DNA of 64,000 bases from contig CM067316.1 of NCBI GenBank assembly GCA_034231615.1, positions 30,940,009 through 31,004,008 on the forward strand, in the 5' to 3' direction. Under the pieces are notes generated by a model that was not told the DNA's origin, did not search any database, and saw only the letters and a list, made by a program, of their open reading frames with translations. Shown here piece by piece: positions 33,431 to 43,114 of the stretch (position 1 is the stretch's first letter; every line of letters begins with the position of its first letter). The position numbers and the translations under genes were made by a program. This DNA is from Meghimatium bilineatum. Its lineage: Eukaryota; Mollusca; Gastropoda; Stylommatophora; Philomycidae.

Positions 33431-35380
33431 TCAAAGGTAAGATCTTTAGCAGCCAATGAACGATGCCGATGTGAACGAAATGAACTTAAACTGTTGAACT
33501 TAAAGGAAGGAGAAGTGACCACACCAATATATACAATAGAAGAAGACCTAGAACCATAAAAAAATTGGTAGCATATCCTTTACAGGACTTAGCTATCAAC
33601 CCAGCATTTGTTGGCTGTGGTGATTTTCTAGGCAATAAAAATACGTTCAGTAGTTTGCCATTGCTTTCTGAACGGTCCGGATGCACAATTACCTGTGGCG
33701 GGGAACGAACTCGGTACCTTGGCTGTCACAGACGTGCTCTGTACCACTTCGTATAGAACCATACATTCTGAAATCTGAAATTGAAGACGCAGTTAAACAT
33801 GCAATAAACAACAAAGCACCAGGAATCGACGGAATACCTATAGACTAATAAAAATGCTAAGAGCGACAGGTATAAAGTGGCTACACTGACTGTTCAATAT
33901 GATATGGAAGACACAAAAGACACCACAGGAGTGGAATACAGCGGATATTGTTCCCATCTGGAAGAAAATAGGCAGTAAGAGGGACTGCACTAAGTATAGA
34001 GGCATTTCACTCTTAAGCCACGAGGAAAAAATCTTCAGCAAGATACTGAAAAGAAAGAAGCGCCCATATATAGAACCACTGCTCAACAACACACAAATGG
34101 GCTTTTGGAAAAATAAAAGCTCTATAGATGCAATATTCACCATCAAACAACTTTCAGAAAGAGCGATAGAACATAGCTAAGACTTATATTTGGCTTTCGT
34201 GGACCAAGAGAAGGCTTTTGATGGAGCACACCTATGGGTAACACTACAAACATATGGAGTTCTCCAACATCTGATACGCCTATCTAAGAGCATATACGCC
34301 AATAGTCAATGCTCAGTAAGAACAAGCACAGGTACACCTGGTAATTTTCAAATTCACTCGGGTGTGAGACAGGGATGTATACTATCCCCCATATTGTTCA
34401 TAACATACATAGACCACATCTGCCAAATAACAAAAACAACGGAAGAAAACAATCTGAAGGATAACTTAAACGAACTACTATTTGCAGATGACCAAGCACT
34501 AGTTGCAGCATCAGAAGAAGAACTACAAAGACAAATAGATAGATTACATCAAACATGCCATACCTTTAACATGAAGATAAATATAGAAAATACCGAAGTA
34601 ATGAAGATAGGAAGACAGAAAGAAACACCTATATATATATATTGAAAACAACAGACTTAACCAAGTGACATAATTCACATACCTAGGAAGTAATATAACA
34701 AAAGACGGCAAGAGCAGCAAAGAAATACACCATAGATGTAGTAAAGCAAAGCATATCAAGCCCTATGGAAAATGACACCAATCTTCAGAAACAAAAACGT
34801 AGATTTAAACGCCAAAATAACACTATGCAAAACGATTATTATGCCAACGCTGTGCTACCAACGCCAAAAATGGACAACGACAGCACAAGACAAACGTAAA
34901 CTTGTGACAGCTGAAACGGCATGCTTACGCAGAATCCTAGGAATATCGCTAAGAGATAGGGTGAGGAATGAGGACATCCGACAAAAAACCGGCACAACCC
35001 CAATCTTAGAATACATCAAGAGACAACAGATCAAATGGTTTCCACACATCAGCAGACTACCACATCAGCATACCACAGCAAGCTATGCTACACAGATACA
35101 GCGAAAGCAGACCTAGAGGCGGACCACGAAAACGATGGACCAATGAAATAAAAGAGGCGACAAATTCCACAATATACTCAGCACACAAGAGGGCCGTCCA
35201 GAAAACTCTTCTACCCCTGACATTGAAAGGCAAAAAAGGGTTTCAGCGAGACGAACTACAGGGCACCTTCAATGAACACGACAGTGCATTGAATAACGGC
35301 ACCATTGCTAACAACACAGCTATTCTGGGAGACATTGCCAAGTACTGGCCTCCAGCCAACAGAGACTGTGTGCAATAATC
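33431..35380 (+). pseudogene. Group-3 LINE ORF2 (RT and C-terminus), carries a SINE
   Basis: The frame before the SINE ends at about 33,548. It resumes at 33,764 with EPYILKSEIEDAVKHAINNK and APGIDGIP; then TPQEWNTADIVPIWKK, CTKYRGISLLS, AFVDQEKAFDGAHLWVTL (palm Asp), GVRQGCILSPILFITYIDH, LLFADDQALVAA (34,478-34,513), KINIENTEVMKIGRQ, a stop in a TA-rich run, MTPIFRNKNVDLNAKITLC and RPRGGPRKRWTNEIKEATN. About five frameshifts or stops break it. This is the longest group-3 copy. Its 3' end (35,230-35,380) differs from the GATA-tailed copies. Confidence 0.85.
33549..33763 (-). mobile_element. tRNA-derived SINE with 10-bp target duplication
   Basis: The body is 33,559-33,753, flanked by TAGAACCATA (33,549-33,558 and 33,754-33,763). 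On the minus strand the head reads AGTGGTACAGAGCACG (A box) and CCGAGTTCGTTCCCC (B box). Then comes a central part with ATGGCAAACTACTGAACGTA and TTGCCTAGAAAATC, and a T-rich 3' end. Pol III promoter boxes, a short body and a clean TSD fit retroposition by a LINE machinery. It interrupts the group-3 LINE frame. Confidence 0.85.
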
Positions 35381-35384
35381 AATG

Positions 35385-35640
35385 ATTGAACAATTTGATA
35401 CCGTTTTCCATATAATCTTGATTTCCACCTTTTATTATTTGTTTTTTATTCTGTTTCTCATTTTTGTTCAACCTAAAGAAACTTTCATGCATGACCAAAA
35501 CATAAAATTGTGCTGTAAAATATTTAATGGATATAAAATTTATTTTTGTTTATATTAATTTTATTTTTGTAAATGCTCGACATTGACCGGGCTACCGGAT
35601 GATAGATTACGCGATAAAGCTAGTGTTTGGAAACAACCTG
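35385..35640. other. No gene recognised
   Basis: AT-rich spacer between a LINE end and an I-like LINE fragment. No motif was seen. Confidence 0.4.
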
Positions 35641-35644
35641 AAAC

Positions 35645-35830
35645 TTTTGAAAGTTTTTTTTAAAATTTCAACAGAGCAGTGAACCAACATAGAACCGGAA
35701 CCATCATCCGGTATACCCTGAGAGATTTACTGAAGCAGAGATCAAAGCACCTATGGACTTGCCCGGTGTGTAAGAGGATAATCAACATACCTAATGCCTA
35801 AACATGAAGATGGGTATCGGTATAAATTTA
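35645..35830 (+). pseudogene. I-like LINE C-terminal fragment
   Basis: It encodes RTGTIIRYTLRDLLKQRSKH then LWTCPVCKRIINIPNA, closely matching the end of the copy at 13,617-13,740 (RTGTISRYIMRGLLKRRSEH...CPVC). The rest of the element is absent. Confidence 0.65.
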
Positions 35831-35908
35831 TAGTCGACCCGCCCACTTTGCACAGGTACTAACTTTTAGCAAAAAAGCCACGTTTCGAAATATCTTATTT
35901 CGAAATAT

Positions 35909-36166
35909 TTGATTTCACATTTCACAAAACCTGTAAAAATTTCACCATGTTTTTCGTCATTTATACAGTTGTGTTGGTTAATCGGGATTCATCCTTCAAG
36001 TGACGCATTTGATTTTTCCCGTGATTTCATTGGTCACTTTTTGCTTTCAGCCAAAGAAAATCTTAAAAGTCACATGCATCACATCAGAAGGATTAATCAC
36101 AACGTAGACTGCAAGTCTTGTCATGTCCATGTTGACGAACAAAGGACTATTCACGAAAACAAGTGA
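35909..36166 (+). CDS. Unrecognised ORF with a Cys/His-rich end
   Basis: An open frame whose last third reads ENLKSHMHHIRRINHNVDCK then SCHVHVDEQRTIHENK. CxxC followed by spaced His is zinc-finger-like but does not match C2H2 spacing. A possible acceptor (TTTTTGCTTTCAG) precedes this part at about 36,050, so it could be an exon of an unknown gene. It may equally be chance or decayed transposon. Confidence 0.2.
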   Translation: MISHFTKPVKISPCFSSFIQLCWLIGIHPSSDAFDFSRDFIGHFLLSAKENLKSHMHHIRRINHNVDCKSCHVHVDEQRTIHENK

Positions 36167-36234
36167 AGCGTATCAATCTCCAGCTGACCGGGACCGTAAA
36201 ATGATTTTCACGCATTTTCCAAGAAAACCACTAG

Positions 36235-36310
36235 TTTAGTTTTAAGATCAACGGGAATTGAACCAGGTCCATAGCGGCACCTAATCGCCTTGCCACTCGA
36301 GTAAACGAAT
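36235..36310 (-). mobile_element. tRNA-like SINE head or tRNA relic
   Basis: The minus strand reads GAGTGGCAAGGCGATTAGGT (A box region, about 36,277-36,298) and GGTTCAATTCCC (perfect B box, 36,253-36,264), with normal tRNA spacing. Flanks do not allow a full cloverleaf that I can fold, so a SINE head or degraded tRNA pseudogene is more likely than a working tRNA gene. Confidence 0.5.
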
Positions 36311-36371
36311 CACGTAGGGGAAAACACGTTTACTTGAATTTATGAACTTCGCTGTGCGAAAAGGGATCACA

Positions 36372-36975
36372 TGGGTATTCTTGGTTGGAGTGTGATTTTT
36401 GGATTATACAGTAGACAAAAACATGTTTATATCCTTGGTTAGAGTGTGAGACTAGGTTGCTGCAGAGTAGACAAAAACATTTTCATATCTTTGGTTAGAG
36501 TGTGAGACTAGGATGATGCAGAGTAGACAAAAACGTGTTTATATTCTTGGTTAGAGTGTGATATTGGATTATAACAGTAGACAAAAACGTGTTTATGTTC
36601 TTGGTTAGAGTGTGATATTGGATTATAACAGTAGACAAAAACGTGTTTATATTCTTGGTTAGAGTGTGATTTTGGATTATACAGTAGACAAAAATGTGTT
36701 TATATTCTTAGTTAGAGTGTGATATTGGATTATAACAGTAGACAAAAACGTGTTTATATTCTTGGTTAGAGTGTGATATTGGATTATAACAGTAGACAAA
36801 AACGTGTTTATATTCTTGGTTAGAGTGTGATATTGCATTATACAGTAGACAAAAACGTGTTTATATTCTTGGTTAGAGTGTGAGACTAGGTTGCTGCAGA
36901 GTAGACAAAAACATTTTGATATTTTTGTCTATAGTGTTAGACTCGGTTGCTATAGAGTAGACAAAAGCATGGTTA
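36372..36975 (+). repeat. Minisatellite, 54-57-bp unit, about 11 copies
   Basis: The unit core is GTAGACAAAAACGTGTTTAT then ATTCTTGGTTAGAGTGTGA, followed by either TATTGGATTATAAC or GACTAGGTTGCTGCAGA. Successive GTAGAC starts are at 36,411, 36,468, 36,523 and 36,577. The GACTAGG variant occurs at both ends and the TATTGG variant fills the middle. Confidence 0.9.
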
Positions 36976-36979
36976 TAAA

Positions 36980-38030
36980 TATAAGCTTACACAACATAAA
37001 AGAGTCAAAGTACAGCAATTAATCAGGCAGTGTACAAATGATTACTGATTTCAACACTCGGAGAAGTTCGTCATCAACTGATGTGAGTAACATCATGTTA
37101 TGATAGTATAATGATACCCTGAACACAATTATCTGCATTAATCTTTGGTGTGTACTGAACACACTCAGATGTCATTATAGATGTAATTATAGTACTTAGT
37201 CTGAGGCTTCTTCTTCGTATGCGTTCATTCTCAAATTCATACTGGTTATCATGATGTAATTCGAAGGAGGACACGTTTTGTGTCATAGTTTACAGCGTGG
37301 ATTGGATATCTATCTATCGGTGTGACACATTAGACTTCATCATGGCTTTTAGATCACTTTTACCTATGGAACAAGACAGCTGATTTCACCAGTAGGTCTC
37401 ATTAATCGCTGTTTACGACATGCAAGGCATGGCACAGTGTCTTTCTTTGTTGCCTTCCTGGTCCCGAAACACACAGATGTGATAGTCTAGTCACATTACT
37501 GAAACATTTGACCTGCTGTTTTCTGCTGAAGTCTAGTACTGTACTATGTTTGCATGCTTATGTTTCAGAGGATGTTGCTGTCATCTAAACGGCTTGAACA
37601 CAATGCAAATGTCAGCTTCATGGGAAGAATACGTCAGCATTTTCTGTGGCCAAACACAAACCCTGTCAAGAAAAGCTTAGGAGGCCACGGGATGCACATT
37701 TGTGCACCTGATTGTTACTTTGCTAATCCTGTGCAAGTAAGTTTAAAGCAGTAAAGTGTGCTTGCAACGGCTGTGAGCCTATGCTAGGTGTGTATCGCCG
37801 AAGATGAAGAAATATGATCACACTAATTACTATTTTATCATAAGTACAGTATATGCTATATTAGATTGCCTGTATAGTTTATTGGATGATTGCGTTCAAA
37901 TGCTGTGCCGAGATATTCCAGTCAATCAGCAATTATATTGATGAAATAAGTATTATTATGTTGATTTTCGAATATCTTTATTAAAAAAATAATGGGTATA
38001 GTTGTTCTGTTATACATCTATCTATGTAAC
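36980..38030. other. No gene recognised; reverse copy of the GAA-tailed repeat
   Basis: At about 37,180-37,300 the minus strand matches part of the 33,135 repeat (GTAAACTATGACACAAAACG, GAGAATGAACGCATACGAAG). A 66-codon open frame at 37,554-37,754 (MLMFQRMLLSSKRLEHNANV...) has no recognised motif. The rest is unassigned. Confidence 0.45.
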
Positions 38031-38034
38031 GTGT

Positions 38035-38560
38035 CCTTTACAGAACATTATCCTCACTGTCTCTCTGTAAGCCTCTTCTTAGTTCTGTGCAATCTGGCCA
38101 GCTTCTTCCAATGGCATGTTCAGAGAGTCATCGACATCTTGTGTCTATCGTAGTCTTGATCTGCCTCTTTTTCTCTCCTGGAACTTTTCTCTTCATGATT
38201 ACTATTTCTAAACTATTGTCTTTGTATATGTCCAGAATATATTACCTTGCATTTTTTGTGTGATAGTTTTGAAGAGCCAGTATTCATCTATGTTCAGGTC
38301 TTTGCGGACATCTGCATTGGTTCGTCTTTCTGTCCATGACATTCTTAGAACCTTTCGATAGCACTTCATTTTCGAATGCCGATATTTTCATTTCCATTTA
38401 GTTGTCATTGTCCACGTCTGACAACCATATTGTAGTGGAGTAGGCAGACAATTTTTCACGTACTTTTTCATTCTTGTGAGCAACAACGTCCGATCCACAC
38501 TTATTTGTTTCTCTGTTGACTGAGCCATCTGTATACTGTATATGATTATGTGTTGCGGTT
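38035..38560 (-). pseudogene. LINE ORF2 C-terminal fragment
   Basis: The minus strand encodes NCLPTPLQYGCQTWTMTTKW, KCYRKVLRMSWTERRTNADV then RKDLNIDEYWLFKTI, and further on an LSEHAIGRSWPDC-like end. This is the standard YGC.TW..KCYR..LRMSWT.R.TN pattern. Frameshifts are present. The RT core is missing. Confidence 0.7.
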
Positions 38561-38859
38561 GTGAGTGCATCTGTACATGTTCTTGTAATATCACCTCAGT
38601 CCTGGCACCTTTACCTTTCCGCAACGTGTAGATTTTGAGTCACAAGTTTCAGCAAATTAATTGTGTCAATCATCTTTTCCTGTGAGAGGTGTCCATATCA
38701 TCACAGATCTGTGCCATGGCCCTGAGATGGGCGGGACAGCCCATTTCGCCATGCATTTTCGCCATCCAAGGGCGCTTTTCAATTATGCAAGGCTAACGTT
38801 TTTGCCTGATTCTGGACTCTCCGAGGGAATTGCTACGTTATGCATCACGTCACATGTTC

Positions 38860-38955
38860 AAAGCAGGAAAACCACTTACACCCGTGTTTTGCAACGTGGG
38901 GTGCATGCCCCACAGGGGGGCAATTTGATTGTCCAGGGAGAAAACTTGAAGATTC
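38860..38955 (+). mobile_element. Possible hAT-type MITE end
   Basis: The stretch GTTTTGCAACGTGGGGTGCA, then CCCCACAGGGGGGCAATTTG, resembles the G-rich subterminal region of hAT elements. No paired terminal repeat or 8-bp target duplication was found, so this is tentative. Confidence 0.25.
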
Positions 38956-38959
38956 GCTC

Positions 38960-39490
38960 ATCTATAGTTTAAAATGCAACCGCCTACTGTGTCTTTATTG
39001 TATAAAAAGAAGGATTGTTAGTATCTCAATATAAAATAAGCGTTCGTTAACTATTTATAAGGCGGAGAAATCGGGGTGAAGGGGGATGTGGTAACATGTC
39101 TCAAAACAGATTGCTTCGTATGGAATGTCCCACTAGGTTCGGATGTTGATTTCTCGTTACAGGGGCGATAACTCTAAATGCGTCCGTATGTTTTTGTGGC
39201 AATATTTTGGTTATAATAATGATTGAGAAGAGAATTATTATTAATGGAAAACCGTGATACACAATGGTGTGTATGTGTCGTATATGTATATCTCTGTGGT
39301 CTCAGTAAATAAGCAATTAAGTACAAAAGCTGGAATTTACAGGAGATGAAAAATAAACTTCATGCTCTCAAATATGCATTATATTCGAATATACAAATAT
39401 AATTAATATTTATTACACACACCAAAACAACAACAGAGACATCAGCATGTTACCTAGCCTAATAGTAAATAAAAAATACGTTATTGTTAC
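38960..39490. other. No gene recognised
   Basis: AT-rich spacer with no coding motif that I can support. Confidence 0.4.
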
Positions 39491-39496
39491 TAAATA

Positions 39497-39615
39497 GTCA
39501 CTTAAACAGACTAAGAGTGGTTCCATCACCTCTGTATCTATGTAGTGGCAGGCAGCATAGACGGTGGAACATATCATGCAAGACTACATTACAGTCACTA
39601 AACCAGCTACGGGAG
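39497..39615 (+). pseudogene. LINE C-terminal scrap shared with 55,850
   Basis: It shares about 110 bp with 55,850-55,960 (AAGA-TGGTTCCATCACCT, GGAACATATC, CATTACA, AAACCAGCTA). Translation resembles the VEHI.QDC..L.QLR end of Jockey/R1-type ORF2 proteins. It abuts the RTE-like LINE. Confidence 0.45.
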
Positions 39616-39637
39616 AAACACAGTCGCACAGAGATGG

Positions 39638-41171
39638 ATGTCCACAGAAATCTGTATTGAAATAAAAGAGGCCATACGAACACTGAAAGGAGGAAAGTCA
39701 CCTGGTGTAGATAACATTCCAGCAGAACTGTTGAAATTCGCGGGCATTAATGTAGTAAATATTATGACCAAAATATATGAAGCACAAAACAATGGCCCAC
39801 TGATTGGACACAATAACTAATAAAACCAATTCCCAAGAAAGGAAATTTGAAAGTGTGTACGAATTACAGAACAATTAGCCTTATAACGCACCCCAGTAAA
39901 GTGATGCTCAAAATACTACTTAACAGAATAAAACACAAGACGGAAGAAATAATTGCAGAAGAACAAGCTGGCTTCAGAGCAAACAGAAGCACTGTTGAAC
40001 AAATATTTAACATCCGAACACTACTCGAAAAACATATTCAGCACCAATTATACCACAACTTCATTGACTTTACAAAAGCCGTTGATCGTGTTTGGCATGA
40101 TGGTCTGTGACACATACTGAGGCAATTTAATTTTGACACCACAATCATATACATTATTGAAGCGCTGTACAAAAATGTAAATAGTGCTTTCTTGTCAAAC
40201 AATACAATTGGAGAGTTCTTCAAAACAAATGTGGGAGTTCGACAGGGATGCATAATGTCCCCAGTACTTTTCAACATATACTTAGAGCACAGCATACAAG
40301 AGACATTACATGATTACAACACGTCTATATCGATCGGAGGTCGCCCTATTTTCAACTTGCGTTTCGCTGATGATATTGATCTTATAGCTGGATCAGAACA
40401 AGCATTGCAAGAGTTAACAGCAAAGTTGGAAAAAGTTACCAGCAAGTGCGTAATGGAAATCAATACAGATAAGAGCAAAATCTTGGTTAACAGCAGAGAC
40501 ACAGAAAACCAGACTAATATCATGATGAATGGGCATACGCTTGAGGTGGTGAATATCTTTAAATACCTCGGATCCAGTATATGCAGCGATGGTAAATGCA
40601 AAGCAGAACTAAAAAAGAAGGCTGGAGATGGCTTTACCGTCATTGTCAAGGCTAACGGTGATTTGGAAAAGCAACATCAGTGTTGGAGTGAAAATCAAAC
40701 TGTATAAGTTACTGGTGCTTTCTGTTGTGCTGTATGGTTGTGAGAGTTAGACACTCACTCCAGACATGGAGAGAAGATTACAGGCTTTCGAGTACAAATA
40801 CTACAGAAGAATTCTTTGAATTTCCTATAGGGAACATAAGACCAATGTGTACGTAAGAAATAATGTAGAGATGTGTGCAATTCACAAACCATTGCTTTCA
40901 ATAGTGAAACGACGAAAATTAGCATGGTTCTGACATGTATGCAGGCACTATTCCTTGTCAAAAACAATACTGCAGGGAACTGTCGAGGGTGAAAGAGGAG
41001 GGCAAATAAAGGCATGGACAGACAACATCAAGGAATGGACAGGACAAGATATTGCTACACTCATCCGCATCGCTGAGGATAGATTTCGCTCGAGGACTGT
41101 GTGCTGAAGCATCCAATGTGGTACCCCTACAACCCTGAAGGGTTACGGGTTTATTGATTGATTGATTGTAT
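39638..41171 (+). pseudogene. Group-2 (RTE-like) LINE ORF2, best-preserved copy
   Basis: Domain order: EIKEAIRTLKGGKSPGVDNI PAELL (39,656-39,740); NYRTISLITHPSKVMLKILL; EEQAGFRANRSTVEQIF; NFIDFTKAVDRVWHDGL (palm Asp, 40,060); GVRQGCIMSPVLFNIYLEH; FADDIDLIAGSEQALQEL (catalytic ADD, 40,363-40,380); EINTDKSKILVN; NIFKYLGSSICSDGKCKAEL; YYRRIL-ISYREHKTN; SLSKTILQGTVEGE and WTDNIKEWTGQD. It ends GGTTTATTGATTGATTG. Only about four frameshifts or stops interrupt it. The endonuclease is missing (5' truncation). Confidence 0.88.
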
Positions 41172-41174
41172 GGG

Positions 41175-41270
41175 AGCACTGAGGAGCTTCTAAATATAGC
41201 AGGATTCATTAAGAAAACCGGACTTGCTGTGTATACGTGTAAAACTTCGAACGAGAAGAAGTAATTTTTT
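41175..41270 (-). pseudogene. RTE-like LINE endonuclease scrap
   Basis: The sequence TATGGGAGCACTGAGGAGCT onward matches 56,463-56,560. There it is contiguous with LINE endonuclease sequence that begins IGT-NVRTLLQAG. The fragment therefore belongs to an endonuclease region and abuts the 3' tail of the LINE above in the opposite orientation. Confidence 0.5.
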
Positions 41271-41405
41271 GTGTGATTTATTCATTGAAAAAGAAAACTA
41301 ATAATTAATTTTGATATATTAACATTAAATTAAATTAATTTTAATGCATAGTTTATTTTAGTTTTTTATTTATTTTATATTTATTGTTTTCAGTAGCACA
41401 TTAAA

Positions 41406-43113
41406 ATGAGTAGTGCAAACACAAAAAAATTTCTTCGATTTTCAGAGGAATACTTAAAATTTGGGTTCATACCGCTGTCCACGATCAAAGGTCACCTTTT
41501 TGTCTATTATACCAAAAAACTTGACCAATGAATCAATGAAGAGAAGTCGTCTTGGTGTGCATTTGAAGGCAAAACATAATGCTTATGTTAATTCAGATTT
41601 AAATTACTTTCAAACTTTTAAAGAAGAATTAGAAAAAAGAGCAACATAAAGTCTTTGTTGATTGCTTATACTGCAACTGTTAACCGTACTCTTGAGGCTA
41701 GTTATGAAATTTCTTTACTCGTTACTAAATCTGGGGAAAATTATACTATAGGAGAGAATTTAATCACACCATTAATGTCAGCATATCTTAAAACAGTTCG
41801 GGAAAAAGATGACAAAGACGTGAAAATCATGCCACTCACGAATAATACTGTTAGCAGAAGAATAAATGAAATGAGTGAAGATATTGAATACAACTTGTTG
41901 AAATGCTGAAAACAGGAAAATTCTCACTGCAAATGAATGTGAAGTGACTGATACCGCTGCACTTGTTATTGTAGATCATCTGAAAATTCTGTTAATCAAT
42001 TAATCAAGTGTCATGCCGAATGGCGTAGGCGATCATGTTTCTCTACGACTCTCTGTCTCTTGTGTTGTCAATAAGCTCGGTTGATGAGCGTCTAACGTGC
42101 CACAATACAAGTCCATTTAGTAACTTCTCTCTTTGTCGTCACCTATCTCTTCTCCCTTTGATCTTTCCAGTTGTTATTAAGTATTGAAGATGTGTTCTTC
42201 TCAGCACATGCCCTAGAAAACATGATTGTCTGCCCCTAATGTTTGATGTGATTGATCATTTTACGCCAGCATCAATGAGAACATCTGCATTAGTTTTCTT
42301 AGCTGTCCATGGTATTTTCATCATTCTTCTCAGAAACCACATTTCTGTAGCCTCTAATTCGCTTTGAGTTTTTTTGTTTGTTTACAGTCCATTCTGTCCG
42401 CTGATTTAAAAGAAATATTCTGTTTTAAAACAAATTGATTTTCCAACCTGAATGATGCAGCTAATGTTAGTGGATTTGTCTGATGATAAATGCAGTACCA
42501 AAAAGAACTCTCAGAAATGCAAAATGATGAGTCAGTTAAAACGTTATTCAATATAAAAGGAGCGATGGCATGGCTTTGTGATGAAAACAAAATTAAATAC
42601 CCAAATTCAAGCAACTTTGCAAGAGAGCTATTGTTACCGTTTCCATCTTCAAATTGAGCTGATTTGGATTTAGTGCTGTAAATGATTTGTTATTAAAGAA
42701 AAGAAATCGACTGGATATCACAGAACGGGGAGACTTGAGACTGAAGCTAACTAAATTAGAGCCCAATATAAAATCTATGCAGCAAGCATTAAGCACAAGG
42801 ATCTCACCAAATTTAGTACATTCATCTAGACGTGACCTTACATTGAATGTTTTAGTTGTCTATTATAAGTTTTGAAAATTTATTTACTGTTTTTTATTTA
42901 TCTACTGTCTTTATCTTAATGATTTCCTAATGATTTCTTCCTAAAACCCAATTTTTGTGTCCTGAACAAGTTATAATTAGGCTTTATTTAGGCAATAATT
43001 CAATTTTTTATCTAAAAAAAAAATATGTATATGTTACTTGAGGGGGGGGGGGGGCATCAGACTTTTAGGAAGACTTTGGTGGGGCATGGTACAAAAATGA
43101 TTGGGAAACACTG
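41406..43113 (+). pseudogene. hAT transposase remnant (ZBED-like), LINE-interrupted
   Basis: ATG at 41,406 starts TKKFLRFSEEYLKFGFIPL, a decayed BED-finger start. After frameshifts follow ATVNRTLEASYEISLLVTKS, GENYTIGENLITPLM and IMPLTNNTVSRRINEMSEDI (41,655-41,905), the usual N-terminal part of ZBED-type hAT transposases. A group-1 LINE lies at 42,000-42,360. From about 42,365 low-quality frames lead to DLLLKKRNRLDITERGDLRL then KLTKLEPNIKSM (42,680-42,785), the C-terminal dimerisation region. The catalytic middle is largely deleted. The 3' terminal repeat TTGGGAAACACTG is at 43,101-43,113, after a G-run. Confidence 0.7.
42000..42360 (-). pseudogene. Group-1 LINE 3' end inserted in the hAT element
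   Basis: The minus strand encodes QSCFLGHVLRRTHLQYLITT, GKIKGRRDR, SSTELIDNTRDRESWRNMIA and YAIRHDT before the 3' end. This is the standard C-terminus of group 1. Its insertion splits the hAT frame. I could not define a target duplication. Confidence 0.7.
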
Positions 43114-43114
43114 A

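Noticed and set aside
36235..36310. Functional tRNA gene
   Set aside because: A and B boxes are good, but I could not form a complete acceptor stem and cloverleaf, so a SINE head or relic is more likely.
38388..38624. 78-codon ORF as an independent gene
   Set aside because: Its C-terminal half reads NCLPTPLQYGCQTWTMTTKW, a standard LINE ORF2 segment, so it is included in the LINE fragment.
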